Source: an uncultured Treponema sp. (GTDB lineage: Bacteria > Spirochaetota > Spirochaetia > Treponematales > Treponemataceae). Taken from it: 64,000 nucleotides of DNA. Positions 32,952-42,969 of this stretch are shown here, in pieces (position 1 is the stretch's first letter; the number at the start of each line of letters is the position of its first letter). The notes under the pieces are model-generated. The model worked only from the letters and a program-made list of their open reading frames with translations. It was not told the DNA's origin and made no database searches. The position numbers and the translations under genes were made by a program. Location: positions 1 through 64,000 of the forward strand of contig ONPD01000002.1 in assembly GCA_900319625.1 (NCBI GenBank). The letters are read 5' to 3'.

Positions 32952-34671
32952 CTTCTTAGTTAAATGCTTAATTCTGGCGTCGCTTCTGATTGGAGCGGGC
33001 GGGGCTTTTTTTGCCCAGAGCATAAATCTTCTGGAAAATAAAAGTGCCTCCTACGACCCGGGTAAGGTCACCTTCTGGTCAGACATTCCTTCCGACGAAC
33101 TTTCCCGCCTGATTACAGACCAGATGACAAATTCAGAGCTCCTCAGCCAGACCTTTATGTTCGGCTGGGCGGGTGCTGAACCTCCTCTTCTACTGCACTG
33201 GTGGGTTGAACGTGGTCTTGGCAGTATCAAGGTTTTCGGCTGGAACACTGATGACATTCACACGGTTGCTAAATCAGTTGCGACCATGCAGCATAAATCT
33301 GCGGAGGGCCGTTTTCAGATTCCTCTTTTTGTTGCAACTGACCAGGAAGGCGGCTGGGTTCGCCACGTAAAAGGTGACACTACAATTGCGCCTGGCAATA
33401 TGGCAATCGGCGCTTCGGGCTATCCTATAGATTCCTGGAAAAGCGCCTACTACATCTGCCGCGAAATCAAGGTTCTTGGAATCAACATGAACTTTGCTCC
33501 GACAGTTGACCTTTTTACAAACCACGATTCAACGATTATCGGAACCAGAGCCTTTGGTGATGACCCGGACAAGGCCGGCATTCTTGGAAGCGCCTTCCTC
33601 AGCGGAAGTGAGGCCGCCGGTGTAATTCCTACTGTTAAACACTTTCCGGGGCACGGTGACACAAGCCTGGACTCTCACGGAAAACTACCTGTCATCAACG
33701 TGGATTTTGAAACCCTGAAAAAACGCGAGCTGGTACCTTATCTTTATCTTTTTAAGGAAGGCTGCCCGGCTTTGATGTCAGGTCATTTGAGTTTTCCTCT
33801 TATTGAAACAAGCGGCGCTCCTGCCAGCCTTTCAAAATACTTCCTTACAGAAATCCTTCGCAATCAGATGGGCTACGAAGGACTTATCATCACTGATGAT
33901 ATGGCTATGGTCGGCGCTACAAGCTATGCGGGCTCCCTTTCCGCTGCCTTCCGAATGGCGCTTGAAGCCGGTAACGACATAATTCTTTCTTCTTCGACTC
34001 CTCTTTTGAACGAGCAGCTCTGGGTTAAAAACCTTGATTTAATGGATAATGATTCTGCCTTCCGTGCGCGGGTAAAGGACGCTGCCCGCCGTGTCATCAA
34101 GGCAAAGCTTGATTATTTTAAGAGCGAAAATCCGGCCCCTCTTTATCCAAATCCTGATACGATTGATGAATACGTGCCTGACCGCGAAGGCATGAAGTTC
34201 TTTTTAGAGCAGGCCTGCCGTTCCATTACGATTGAAAAGAAGGGCACAATGCCCCTTACCCAGGCAAATGCCGGCCGCATCCTTCTTGCGGGAAGCCTTC
34301 CTACTTTCTTCGAGGAAGCCAAAAAACGCTGGCCGGATGCAGGCTTTTTCCGCTTTGACTACGATTTAGGTCCAAACGGAACTCAGTGGGTAATCGATAA
34401 TATGCCAGGCATTGCCACCGGTTACGACACCCTTATAATCTGCGTTTCCTGCGAAAATCACGCCAAAGTTGCCGAATATTTCAAACGCAGCGGAAAGCGC
34501 ATAATCATTTTGAATACAATGTCTCCAAAGCTTGGTGAACGCCTCAACTGGGCAGATACAGTTCTTCTGGGTTACAGCTGGCGATGTGATTATTCTTTAA
34601 GTGCTATGGTTGCCGTTCTGGCGGGAGAGTTTGAAGCAATAGGAGAAAAACCTTATAGCGCCGGTAACTGA
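32938..34671 (+). CDS. Glycoside hydrolase family 3 (beta-N-acetylhexosaminidase-like)
   Basis: 577 residues. Signal sequence CLILASLLIGAGGAFFAQS at the start. The GH3 catalytic region includes KHFPGHGDTSLDSHG (about residues 234-248, typical of the NagZ subgroup) and LIITDDMAMVGA with the nucleophile Asp. The C-terminal 200 residues form the second GH3 domain. NagZ-type enzymes release GlcNAc from peptidoglycan fragments; with a signal peptide this copy would act in the periplasm or outside. It overlaps the previous gene by 14 bp. Confidence 0.88.
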   Translation: MKKCSFLVKCLILASLLIGAGGAFFAQSINLLENKSASYDPGKVTFWSDIPSDELSRLITDQMTNSELLSQTFMFGWAGAEPPLLLHWWVERGLGSIKVFGWNTDDIHTVAKSVATMQHKSAEGRFQIPLFVATDQEGGWVRHVKGDTTIAPGNMAIGASGYPIDSWKSAYYICREIKVLGINMNFAPTVDLFTNHDSTIIGTRAFGDDPDKAGILGSAFLSGSEAAGVIPTVKHFPGHGDTSLDSHGKLPVINVDFETLKKRELVPYLYLFKEGCPALMSGHLSFPLIETSGAPASLSKYFLTEILRNQMGYEGLIITDDMAMVGATSYAGSLSAAFRMALEAGNDIILSSSTPLLNEQLWVKNLDLMDNDSAFRARVKDAARRVIKAKLDYFKSENPAPLYPNPDTIDEYVPDREGMKFFLEQACRSITIEKKGTMPLTQANAGRILLAGSLPTFFEEAKKRWPDAGFFRFDYDLGPNGTQWVIDNMPGIATGYDTLIICVSCENHAKVAEYFKRSGKRIIILNTMSPKLGERLNWADTVLLGYSWRCDYSLSAMVAVLAGEFEAIGEKPYSAGN

Positions 34672-34706
34672 GTTTTCTAACTTCCGGAAATAGTCAGGCG
34701 CTATAA

Positions 34707-34734
34707 TCAGCAATTTGCTTCGCAAAATTGCTGA
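34707..34734. terminator. Hairpin between convergent GH3 and DTW genes
   Basis: TCAGCAATTTGC-TTC-GCAAAATTGCTGA, one-base bulge. It lies between two converging genes, then CGGTTGGATTTTTC. Its GC-TTC-GC core also occurs at 56272 and inside the ABC-F gene. Confidence 0.5.
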
Positions 34735-34757
34735 CGGTTGGATTTTTCTCTGTAATT

Positions 34758-35438
34758 TTAAAAGTCAGGAATTTCTCTTAATTTGTTATACTTATCATCA
34801 TAATTATGGGTGCTTGGGCGCAGGCCCATTATGCGCTCGTTTTCTGCTGTCAGCTGGAATTTAATCATTTCCTTGAAAACGTCCATAAGAGGCTCGGGAT
34901 TTACATCCGCATTTGCAAGTCCGCAGGTCTGTAATTCCTTTATCATGTAGTAGCAGCTTTCGATTGTGCTGATGTATTCAGGTTTTGGTTCGTGCTTAAA
35001 AGTAAAAATTGAACGGTAATCGCCGAAAAAGCTGAGTCGGGGATAATCCAGTAAAAAGGGATTGTGATCAATCATTTTTTTTGCACAGAACCAGGTGGCG
35101 TCAAGAATGATGATTAGCGGAATGCGGTCAACAACGGCTTCCTTAAAACCTTCTTTTTTTGCATTCCAGGCCTGGTCGCCGGGATACATCATCATCGGAA
35201 AATATTTGGGGTCCCGCAGCAGCGCCTGAAGTCTTTCGTTCCGGGAAAAATCCAGTCCCTGTATGATTTCTGAGTCTTTTAGGCTGATGTGGGCAAGCTG
35301 GCCTGTTCCGGTGCGGTTTCGTTTTGCTTCCTTTGGATGCATTAAGAAAACGAATTTCACCCCTGGATCCAGCTCGCGGGTAAAGCGGCAAAGACAGTTT
35401 GAGGCCGGTTTAAAGCATTTGTAGCAGCGTTCGCTCAC
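34758..35438 (-). CDS. DTW-domain protein, predicted tRNA-uridine aminocarboxypropyltransferase
   Basis: 226 residues. N-terminal zinc-type cysteines CYKCFKPASNCLCRF, then VFLMHPKEAKRNRTGTGQLA and the domain's core LIIILDATWFCAKKMI, where the family's DTW reads DATW. Enzymes of this family move the 3-amino-3-carboxypropyl group of SAM onto uridine in tRNA (acp3U, as in TapT). Starts 2 bp after the stop of the acyl-CoA synthetase gene and so is co-transcribed. The substrate position is inferred. Confidence 0.85.
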   Translation of the reverse strand: MSERCYKCFKPASNCLCRFTRELDPGVKFVFLMHPKEAKRNRTGTGQLAHISLKDSEIIQGLDFSRNERLQALLRDPKYFPMMMYPGDQAWNAKKEGFKEAVVDRIPLIIILDATWFCAKKMIDHNPFLLDYPRLSFFGDYRSIFTFKHEPKPEYISTIESCYYMIKELQTCGLANADVNPEPLMDVFKEMIKFQLTAENERIMGLRPSTHNYDDKYNKLREIPDF

Positions 35439-35440
35439 GA

Positions 35441-37144
35441 CTAGAAATCCTGCTTGATATTCTGGGTGTCTTTTCCCTTGTCTTTTTCGCGGATTTCTAC
35501 ACGGCGGATTTTTCCCGAAATTGTCTTTGGAAGTTCTTTTACAAACTCAAAGATGCGGGGACACTTGTACATGGCTGTGTTTTCCTTGGCAAAGGTAGAA
35601 AGCTCGCGTTCCATATCGGCAGGGTCTTTTGAATCATAGCCAGGTGAAAGTACGATTGTAGCCTTTACTGCCATTCCGCGTTTAGGGTCTTCTACGCCTG
35701 TAACTGCACATTCCATAACGGCAGGGTGCTTCTGCAGAATTGATTCAACTTCAAAAGGACTTACACGGTAGCCGGCAGTTTTGATGATATCATCCTTGCG
35801 GCCAACAAACATAACATAGCCGTCTTCGTCCATGTAAACATTGTCGCCTGTGTGGTACCAGCCGCCGTCAAAAGCGTCTGCGGTAAGTACAACATCGCGG
35901 TAATAACCAACCAGAAGTCCAAAAGGATGTCCATGTTCAACGTTGATACAAAGTTCGCCTACGTCTCCGGCAGTAACCGGCTTATTGTTTTCATTGAGGA
36001 TTGCAACCTCGTAAAGAGGATTTGGTTTTCCCATTGAGCCCGGCTTAATAGGAGAATATTCCATGAAGTTTCCGCAGATGATTGTTGATTCAGTCTGTCC
36101 GTAGCCCTCAAAAATCTTCTTTCCGGTTTTTTCAAGCCACTTGTTGAAAACTTCGTCGTTTAAAGCCTCGCCCGCAGTACTGAAGCGCAGGCATTTACTC
36201 AAATCGTATTTATCCAGATCCTGACGAACCAGGAAGCGGTAAACTGTTGGAGGGGCACAGAAGGTTGTAAGGCCGTATTTAGAAATCATTTCAAGCATTT
36301 TTGCAGGCTTGAACATATTCATATCGTAAACAAACTGGGCAGTTCCGCAGATCCACTGGCCGTAAAGTTTACCCCAGGTTGCCTTTGCCCAGCCGGTTTC
36401 TGCAATTGAAAGGTGGAGTCCGTCATCAATTACACCGTGCCAGTATTTTGCAGTGATGATGTGTCCGATAGGGTAGTCAAAGTTCTGCAAAACCATTTTA
36501 GGATAGCCGGATGTTCCCGAAGTGAAGTAGAGAAGCATAGGGTCATCGTTGTGGGTTGCAAGTTCTCCTACCGGGCGGGGGAATTCAGCCGGCAGGCGTT
36601 CATATTCTTCATGGAAGCTTATCCAGTCGCCGTGAGCTTCTCCTACAGTTACCAGGTATTTTACGCTTGGTGACTTTGGCATTGATTTTTCAATTTCACC
36701 CATGATGTTAGGATTGTTGTAGGTAATAATCATCTTAACATCGGCGGCGTTTGTGCGGTATTCAATATCTGTCTGCAAAAGCTGGTCTGTTGCGGGAATT
36801 ACAATTGCACCGATTCTGTGAAGGGCTGGCATTAAAATCCACCATTCGTAGCGGCGGCGCAGAATCAGCATTACAGTGTCGCCTTTTTTGATTCCCTTGG
36901 AAGTGAGCCAGTAAGCAGCTCTTTTTGATTCGCGTGAAATATCATCAAAAGTAAAGATTTCTTCGTCGTTATTGTCGTCAATCCAGACTAAAGCGCGTTT
37001 GCCCGGACAATCCTTTGCATAGCGGTCAACAATATCGTAGGCAAAGTTGAAGTCAGGAATTGTCTTTAAGCGGCAGTGAGCCTTAAAATCATCATAATCT
37101 TTGAATTCTCTGTCTTCAACCAAAAATTCGTGTGAAAGTTCCAT
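35441..37144 (-). CDS. AMP-forming acyl-CoA synthetase (ACSM-like)
   Basis: 567 residues. ATP loop MLLYFTSGTSGYPKMVLQNF (about residue 210), EGYGQTESTIICGNF (A5), GGWYHTGDNVYMDEDGYVMF (A7) and a C-terminal PKTISGKIRRVEIRE motif with the catalytic Lys in TISGKIRR. Sequence style matches medium-chain acyl-CoA synthetases rather than acetyl-CoA synthetase, but chain length is not certain. Cytoplasmic. First gene of a two-gene minus-strand unit with the DTW gene. Upstream 150 bp separates it from the divergent lptC. Confidence 0.88.
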   Translation of the reverse strand: MELSHEFLVEDREFKDYDDFKAHCRLKTIPDFNFAYDIVDRYAKDCPGKRALVWIDDNNDEEIFTFDDISRESKRAAYWLTSKGIKKGDTVMLILRRRYEWWILMPALHRIGAIVIPATDQLLQTDIEYRTNAADVKMIITYNNPNIMGEIEKSMPKSPSVKYLVTVGEAHGDWISFHEEYERLPAEFPRPVGELATHNDDPMLLYFTSGTSGYPKMVLQNFDYPIGHIITAKYWHGVIDDGLHLSIAETGWAKATWGKLYGQWICGTAQFVYDMNMFKPAKMLEMISKYGLTTFCAPPTVYRFLVRQDLDKYDLSKCLRFSTAGEALNDEVFNKWLEKTGKKIFEGYGQTESTIICGNFMEYSPIKPGSMGKPNPLYEVAILNENNKPVTAGDVGELCINVEHGHPFGLLVGYYRDVVLTADAFDGGWYHTGDNVYMDEDGYVMFVGRKDDIIKTAGYRVSPFEVESILQKHPAVMECAVTGVEDPKRGMAVKATIVLSPGYDSKDPADMERELSTFAKENTAMYKCPRIFEFVKELPKTISGKIRRVEIREKDKGKDTQNIKQDF

Positions 37145-37293
37145 AATTTGACCTCTTATAGCAGGTAAAGTGCTTGCCGAATATTTTAACCGACATAGAG
37201 CCTTTTGTGCAAGTTAGCGGACAGAATAAGTTTGCGGAATAAGCTGGCGGAAAAAATTGATTTTTTTCTATATAATAATGTAAAATATTAGGG

Positions 37294-37881
37294 ATGAAAA
37301 AAATCGGGCTTTTGAGTTTACCGGCTCTTTTATTATTATCCTGTTCTCTAAAATATTCTGACACTGCTGACGTTGATGATATTGTGCCGGAGCTCAGCTT
37401 TACCAACACTACAATTACCCGATATGAGGATGACCGCGTTACTGTGGAGATGAGTGCGGACTCTCTTGAACAGTACAAGGATTCTTCTGAAAGTTATGCA
37501 AAAAATCTTTCTTTTACCGCCTACGACAGCGATAATGAAATTTCTACAAAGGGCTCCTGCGGCTATCTTTTTGCCGACACTTCAAAGGAGCTTTACGAGC
37601 TTTTCAGCGGAATTGAGCTTTATAATTATTCTGACAAGACGAATTTTTTTGCTGATATTCTGCGCTGGAATAAAAAAACAGAGCAGCTTACAAGTGCCGT
37701 TAATTCTACTGTGCGCGTAGAAAAAGATGATACCGTTATGGAAGGTAAAGGCTTTGCTGCCAGCGGAATCAGTAAGACCTTTTCTTTTTCGGGTGGAGTT
37801 ACCGGCGACATTGATACTTCTGATAATAAATCTGAAAATGCTGATGAAGAATCTGATGATGCTGAGGGCAGGGCAGAATGA
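37294..37881 (+). CDS. lptC: LptC-like lipoprotein
   Basis: 195 residues. Signal peptide MKKIGLLSLPALLLLSCS with the lipid Cys near residue 17. The mature part has the beta-strand pattern of LptC/LptA jelly-roll proteins (LSFTNTTITRYEDDRVTVEM and SGYLFADTSKELYELFSGIE-like strands) and an acidic tail. Homologues sit in the inner membrane and pass lipopolysaccharide to LptA. It is followed with a 4-bp overlap by lptA. TATAAT at 37271-37276 and ATG at 37294 give a very short leader. Assignment rests mainly on the lptC-lptA-lptB order. Confidence 0.75.
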   Translation: MKKIGLLSLPALLLLSCSLKYSDTADVDDIVPELSFTNTTITRYEDDRVTVEMSADSLEQYKDSSESYAKNLSFTAYDSDNEISTKGSCGYLFADTSKELYELFSGIELYNYSDKTNFFADILRWNKKTEQLTSAVNSTVRVEKDDTVMEGKGFAASGISKTFSFSGGVTGDIDTSDNKSENADEESDDAEGRAE

Positions 37882-38648
37882 AGCGCTTTATTTTAATCTT
37901 CCTAGTTCTCTTCTGTGCGGCCTCTGCTTTTGCAGAGAAAATTAAGTTTTCGGCAGATTCTATGTCCGGCCAGGCAGGTAATTCCAATACCACAACGACA
38001 ATGAGTGGAAATGCGGCTGTTTCAACCGAGTCAATTGAAATTAAGGCTGACCTCCTGCAGCTTTCCGGCGAGGATTATAAAAACATCAGTGCCCAGGGAA
38101 ATGTTGCCGGCAAAAACCTTGATACGAACATGGAATTCAGCTGCGACAGCCTTTCTTATGACCGCATTACAAAACAGATTGTACTGAAGGGCAATGTAAA
38201 GCTTCTGGATGTTGAAAATAATGTTAATTGCGGCGCCCAGATTATTGAATATGATCAGGATAAAGACATTGCCATTATGCAGATTCAAATCAGTCTGACA
38301 CAAAAGGACAATGTCTGTTCGGGTTCTTATGCCGTTTATTATAAAGAGCAGCAGCTTCTGGAAATCTCGGGAAACGCTCAGGTTAAGCAGAAGCAGGATA
38401 CCTTCCGGGCCCAGTTCATTACCCTGGATCTGGAGACTCAGGATATTACTCTGGGTGGAAACGTTAAGGGAACTGTAACGGATTCTAAAGAGCCTGAAGG
38501 ACAGCCGGAGGGGGCCGCTTCCGAAGCGGCTGAGACTGCTGGTGAAAAAGGCGAGGCTGCCGCAGAAGGGCAGACTGGTGAAAAGGAAGGTAATGCCGCT
38601 GAGGAAGTATCATCTTCTGAGGGAGAGGGAAAAAAGGGAGCTGACTGA
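37878..38648 (+). CDS. lptA: LptA/OstA-like periplasmic protein
   Basis: 256 residues. Signal peptide [19 protein letters not shown]. The body is beta-strand repeats of OstA type ([40 protein letters not shown], [19 protein letters not shown]), which build a groove for a lipid. The C-terminal 60 residues are low-complexity Glu/Gly/Ala. OstA/LptA bridges inner and outer membranes. It overlaps both neighbours by a few bases, indicating one tight operon with lptC and lptB. Confidence 0.85.
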   Translation: MKRFILIFLVLFCAASAFAEKIKFSADSMSGQAGNSNTTTTMSGNAAVSTESIEIKADLLQLSGEDYKNISAQGNVAGKNLDTNMEFSCDSLSYDRITKQIVLKGNVKLLDVENNVNCGAQIIEYDQDKDIAIMQIQISLTQKDNVCSGSYAVYYKEQQLLEISGNAQVKQKQDTFRAQFITLDLETQDITLGGNVKGTVTDSKEPEGQPEGAASEAAETAGEKGEAAAEGQTGEKEGNAAEEVSSSEGEGKKGAD

Positions 38649-39379
38649 TGGAAGAACACACTTTACGAGTTTCAAGCTTATATAAATCTTTCGGCCGCAA
38701 GGAAGTTGTGCGCGGCGTTGAGTTTTCCATGCAGGTCGGCGAGGTTCTGGGACTGCTGGGACCTAACGGGGCCGGAAAAACCACGACTTTTTATATGGTG
38801 GTTGGATTTTACAAGCCGACGGCGGGTGAGGTTTTTCTTGATGATATGTGCATTACAAGGCTTCCTATGTATAAGCGGGCCCGGCTGGGAATTGCCTACC
38901 TGCCCCAGGAGCCTTCGGTTTTCAGAAAGTTTACGGTTGAGGAAAATATCTGGTCGATTCTGGAAACCCGAAAGGATTTGACGACCGGCGAAAAGAGGGA
39001 CAGGCTTGAGCGCCTGATAGACGAGTTTTCGATTGGAAGAATCCGCAAGCAGAAGGCCTTTACTCTTTCCGGTGGTGAGCGCCGCCGAACAGAAATTGCC
39101 CGCTCCCTTGCCCTGGAGCCTAAATTTCTCCTTCTGGATGAGCCGTTTGCCGGAATTGACCCGATTGCGGTTGCCGATATTAAGGGGATGATTCATCTTC
39201 TTGCTGAGAGGGGAATTGGCATTCTGATTACTGACCATAACGTGCGCGATACCCTTGAAATTACGGACCGGGCTATCATTATAAACCAGGGAACAATTAT
39301 GATTCAGGGAAGCCGGGAAGATATTTTAAATTCCGAACTCGCCCGCGAAATTTATCTTGGTAAGGATTTCTCAATGTGA
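38648..39379 (+). CDS. lptB: LptB, ABC transporter ATPase
   Basis: 243 residues. Walker [11 protein letters not shown] (about residue 38), Q-loop YLPQEPSVF, signature [17 protein letters not shown], Walker [15 protein letters not shown] and H-loop ITDHNV, and the LptB-type order and spacing. It powers extraction of lipopolysaccharide (or, here, another outer-membrane glycolipid) with LptF/LptG, not present in this window. TGATG overlap with lptA. Full length. Confidence 0.93.
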   Translation: MEEHTLRVSSLYKSFGRKEVVRGVEFSMQVGEVLGLLGPNGAGKTTTFYMVVGFYKPTAGEVFLDDMCITRLPMYKRARLGIAYLPQEPSVFRKFTVEENIWSILETRKDLTTGEKRDRLERLIDEFSIGRIRKQKAFTLSGGERRRTEIARSLALEPKFLLLDEPFAGIDPIAVADIKGMIHLLAERGIGILITDHNVRDTLEITDRAIIINQGTIMIQGSREDILNSELAREIYLGKDFSM

Positions 39380-39413
39380 GGGCAAAAGCTATGTAGCTGT
39401 GCGTTAAAAAAAA

Positions 39414-39442
39414 TTGTTTTATTGTCTGCTTGAGTCTATAAT
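39414..39442 (+). promoter_or_regulatory. Promoter of the GGDEF/EAL gene
   Basis: TTGTTT (39414-39419), 17-bp spacer, TATAAT (39437-39442). Confidence 0.55.
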
Positions 39443-39464
39443 TTAATCATAGTGGTTTATTATT

Positions 39465-41414
39465 ATGGACAGAATTTTAAGCTTTCTTAGAAAAATAAAA
39501 CGCAGGCTTCCGGGTTTTAATTACAGCTCCTACGTAAAGGATTATCTTTTTCGTGCAAATGTAACTTCTTGCATTTATTTGAGTATTGTCGTCGCAGTTC
39601 TTGAAATCTGGATGCTTATTAATATAATTTCGGGGGCAGTTTTTAAGGACGGACACAGAAGCTTTGTCTGGATAATGCAGCATACCTCCTCTTATATTAT
39701 TCTTCTGGGAACTGCAGTCATCATGCTGATTTATTCAATCGGCTATCTGAAGGGGAAAATCCACAATCAGAAGCTGGGTTATGGAATCCGCATCTTTTTT
39801 ATGCTGATTTCCCTTACCTTTGGTATTTACATTTCCTATATCAGCTATGACAGAAGCGGTCAGGTTTTTGCTTTTGTTACAATGGAAGCCTTCTGTCTTT
39901 GTCTTCTGGTCTGGCATCCTGTAAATCACTTTATAATCCTTACCCTTTCCTTTGCAATTTATCTTTATCTGCAGAATAAGCTTGCCCCGCTTTCACTCAG
40001 CGTTAAGATTAATTCCTTTACCCTCTGGATTGTCTTTTTGATGTGCGGAATTAATACCCATCATCAGAGAAGGCTTGAAGCAGAAAAGGATGAAAATCTT
40101 GAAAAAATGACGGCTTATCTCAAAGACAAATCGCTTATTGATGAGCTGACAAAGCTTCCTAACCTTGAATGCTTTCAGCACAATGTGATGGAAATCATGT
40201 CTAATGGAAAAACTGATATTTCCAGAATGCGCTTTGTTTTTATGGATATTGAAAACTTTAAAAACTACAATGAAAAATATGGTTTCAGAAGCGGAAATCA
40301 TTTTTTAAGGACAATAGGGCAGATTATTCACGCTACTTTTGAAAATGATGTGGTTGCGCGTTTTTCTGACGACCATTTTATTGCCTTTGCAGAAGCCGAA
40401 GGACTGATAGAAAAGCTTGTTTTCATTAAAAAACAGATTCTGGAGCTGGAAAATTCAATCAGTCTGGGACTTAAAAGCGGAATCTATAAGGCTACAGACC
40501 CTTATATTGCTCCCAGCGTTGCCCTGGATCATGCCCGCTATGCCTGTGCTTCCATTAAAAAGCATTACAGCCGGGATTTTGCCGAGTACAGCACGGATAT
40601 GGATTCGGAGTTCAAGCGCAAGCAGCACATAATCAATACAATCGATACGGCAATAAAAAACGGCTATATCCTTGTTTATTACCAGCCGGTTGTGCTTGCA
40701 AAAAACGGAAAGCTTTGCGGGGCAGAGGCTCTTGCCCGCTGGAATGACCCGGAATACGGATTTTTGTCTCCTGCGGAATTTATTCCGGTTCTCGAAGAAT
40801 ATCATCAGATTCACAAGCTGGATATGTATGTTATGGAAAGTGTCTGCCGGGACATAAAAGAATCTTATGACTCAAATTATCCGCGCATTCCGGTTTCGAT
40901 TAATTTTTCCCGCCTTGATTTTGAGCTTGCCGACCCGGTAAAGGAAGTTTCTGCCTGCATAGAAAAATACGGAATTTCCAAAAAGGACATTCATATTGAA
41001 ATTACGGAAAGTGCAATTTCTGAAACAGACCAGGTGCTTCAGCAGGCCATAGGAGGCTTCAGGGAAAAAGGTTATTCCCTCTGGCTGGATGATTTTGGTT
41101 CGGGCTATTCCGGTCTTAATGTCCTTAAAGATTACACCTTTGATATGATGAAAATTGACATGAAATTCCTTTCAAGATTTTCTGACAATCAGAAAACTCA
41201 GCCTATTCTCTCGACAATTGTAGAGCTGGCCGGAAAAATCGGAATGCAGACTCTTACGGAAGGTGTTGAAACTCCCGAAGCCTACGAATTCCTGCGCTCA
41301 ATCGGCTGTCAGAGGCTGCAGGGCTACCTTTTTGGAAAGCCTATGCCCAGGGAAGAATTCATAAAAAAAATGCTGGCAGGCGAATACCAGGTGTCTGATG
41401 AGCTGTTAAGTTGA
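39465..41414 (+). CDS. Membrane GGDEF-EAL protein, probable c-di-GMP phosphodiesterase
   Basis: 649 residues. Six or so membrane helices fill the first 190 residues. A GGDEF-type domain follows, but the signature reads SDDHF (about residues 300-304), so cyclase activity is unlikely. The EAL domain is intact: EALARWNDPEYGFLSPAEFI (about 430), DDFGSGYSGLNVL with the conserved Asp pair, KIDMKFL and EGVETPEAYEFL. The prediction is that it degrades c-di-GMP, with the degenerate GGDEF as a possible GTP sensor. Own promoter at 39414. A stand-alone gene between lptB and ackA. Confidence 0.9.
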   Translation: MDRILSFLRKIKRRLPGFNYSSYVKDYLFRANVTSCIYLSIVVAVLEIWMLINIISGAVFKDGHRSFVWIMQHTSSYIILLGTAVIMLIYSIGYLKGKIHNQKLGYGIRIFFMLISLTFGIYISYISYDRSGQVFAFVTMEAFCLCLLVWHPVNHFIILTLSFAIYLYLQNKLAPLSLSVKINSFTLWIVFLMCGINTHHQRRLEAEKDENLEKMTAYLKDKSLIDELTKLPNLECFQHNVMEIMSNGKTDISRMRFVFMDIENFKNYNEKYGFRSGNHFLRTIGQIIHATFENDVVARFSDDHFIAFAEAEGLIEKLVFIKKQILELENSISLGLKSGIYKATDPYIAPSVALDHARYACASIKKHYSRDFAEYSTDMDSEFKRKQHIINTIDTAIKNGYILVYYQPVVLAKNGKLCGAEALARWNDPEYGFLSPAEFIPVLEEYHQIHKLDMYVMESVCRDIKESYDSNYPRIPVSINFSRLDFELADPVKEVSACIEKYGISKKDIHIEITESAISETDQVLQQAIGGFREKGYSLWLDDFGSGYSGLNVLKDYTFDMMKIDMKFLSRFSDNQKTQPILSTIVELAGKIGMQTLTEGVETPEAYEFLRSIGCQRLQGYLFGKPMPREEFIKKMLAGEYQVSDELLS

Positions 41415-41490
41415 TAAAGGCAAAGAATAACAATATACTATTTAAATCTTTTTTTCATTCTACTAAGCAAATTATTTTTAGAGGTTTATA

Positions 41491-42834
41491 ATGGTAATTT
41501 TAACATTGAACTGCGGATCATCATCTGCAAAGTATCAGGTTTATGACTGGGACAACAAGGAAGTAATGGCTAACGGTGTTGTAGAACGCATCGGAATTGA
41601 AGGAAGCTGCATTACTCACAAGGCAAAGGGAAAGAAAACAGAAATCGAAAGCCCTTGCCCGACTCACAAAGAAGCAATCGAACTTATCATTAAAGAAATC
41701 ACTGATCCTGAGGTTGGTGTTATCAAATCTATGGACGAAATTGGAGCTGTAGGTCACCGCGTACTTCATGGTGGCGAAAAGTTCACAAAGTCTGTACTTA
41801 TCACTCCAGAAGTTTTGGACGGATTCCGCGAGGTAGTAGACCTCGGACCTCTCCACATGCCTGCTAACATCATGGGTATTGAGGCTGCTCAGAAGGTTAT
41901 GCCAAACGTTCCTCACTCAGCAATCATGGATACAGCATGGCACCAGACAATGCCTGAAGAAACTTTCCAGTACGCAATTCCACGCGAATGGTACGAGAAG
42001 TATGCTGCACGCCGCTACGGTTTCCACGGAACATCATTCCTTTATACAGCAAAGCGCGCTGCAGTTCTTCTTGGAAAAGATCCAAAAGACTGCAACCTTA
42101 TCATCTGCCACATTGGAAACGGTTCTTCTATGTGTGCTGTAAAGAACGGCGTTTGCTACGATACAACAATGGGTATTACACCTCTCGAAGGTCTTGTAAT
42201 GGGTACACGTTCCGGAGACCTGGATCCGGCTCTTCCATTCTACATCATGAGAAAAACTGGTATGAGCGCTGACGAAATGGACAAGGCACTCAACAAAAAG
42301 TGTGGTTGTCTTGGTATTACAGGAAAATATTCAGACCGCCGCGATATCGAAATCGACGCTGCAAAGGGCGACAAGCTCTGCCAGCTTTCTATCGAAATGG
42401 AAGCTCTCCGCATTAAGAAGTACATTGGTGCCTTTATGGCAGAACTCGGACACGTAGATGCTATCGTTTGGACAGCAGGTGTAGGCGAGCGCGGACCAAT
42501 CACTCGTATGAAGGCTTGTTCTGGTCTTGAAAACTACGGCATTAAGATTGATGCACAGCGCAACGAATGGTCTTTCACAGGTAACGCAGAAACCTACATC
42601 CACGCTGATGATTCAAAAACAAAGATTTTCGTAATCCCAACAGACGAAGAGCTGGTAATGACAGAAGATGCATACGCTCTCATGAAGGGAACTTACGACG
42701 TTCATACAAACTTCAAGTATTCTTTCCAGAGCCCGGATTATGTAAACAAGGCCCGCGAAGAAGGCTTGAAGGGTGACCTGGTAAAACGTCCTAACATTGC
42801 AAAAATCCTTGCAAGAGATATTATCGGAAAGTAA
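41491..42834 (+). CDS. ackA: Acetate kinase
   Basis: 447 residues, full length for the family. Starts [16 protein letters not shown] (phosphate-binding loop), with [41 protein letters not shown] and [14 protein letters not shown] motifs. Reaction: acetyl phosphate plus ADP gives acetate plus ATP. Codon use is strongly biased to preferred codons, in line with high expression. RBS AGAGG 7 bp upstream. No pta gene in the window. The gene is followed by a GC-rich hairpin repeat. Confidence 0.97.
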   Translation: MVILTLNCGSSSAKYQVYDWDNKEVMANGVVERIGIEGSCITHKAKGKKTEIESPCPTHKEAIELIIKEITDPEVGVIKSMDEIGAVGHRVLHGGEKFTKSVLITPEVLDGFREVVDLGPLHMPANIMGIEAAQKVMPNVPHSAIMDTAWHQTMPEETFQYAIPREWYEKYAARRYGFHGTSFLYTAKRAAVLLGKDPKDCNLIICHIGNGSSMCAVKNGVCYDTTMGITPLEGLVMGTRSGDLDPALPFYIMRKTGMSADEMDKALNKKCGCLGITGKYSDRRDIEIDAAKGDKLCQLSIEMEALRIKKYIGAFMAELGHVDAIVWTAGVGERGPITRMKACSGLENYGIKIDAQRNEWSFTGNAETYIHADDSKTKIFVIPTDEELVMTEDAYALMKGTYDVHTNFKYSFQSPDYVNKAREEGLKGDLVKRPNIAKILARDIIGK

Positions 42835-42852
42835 GGTTTCAGGTGCTAGGTT

Positions 42853-42950
42853 ATAGGGGAGGGGAAAGCCTTCCCCTCGCTTCAGCCCGCAAGCGGTCTT
42901 CCGCTACCCCTTCTCCTAAGGGGGCTGCCCCCCTTAAAATCCCCCAAGAA
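42853..42950. repeat. GC-rich intergenic repeat with terminator-like hairpins
   Basis: Contains GGGGAAAGCCTTCCCC and AAGGGGG-CTG-CCCCCCTT hairpins. Its reverse complement shares AGGGGTAGCG..CGCTT..GCGAGGG with the element at 45433-45530. Probably ends ackA transcription and belongs to a dispersed repeat family. Confidence 0.55.
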
Positions 42951-42969
42951 TAATTATGTTATTTTTTGC

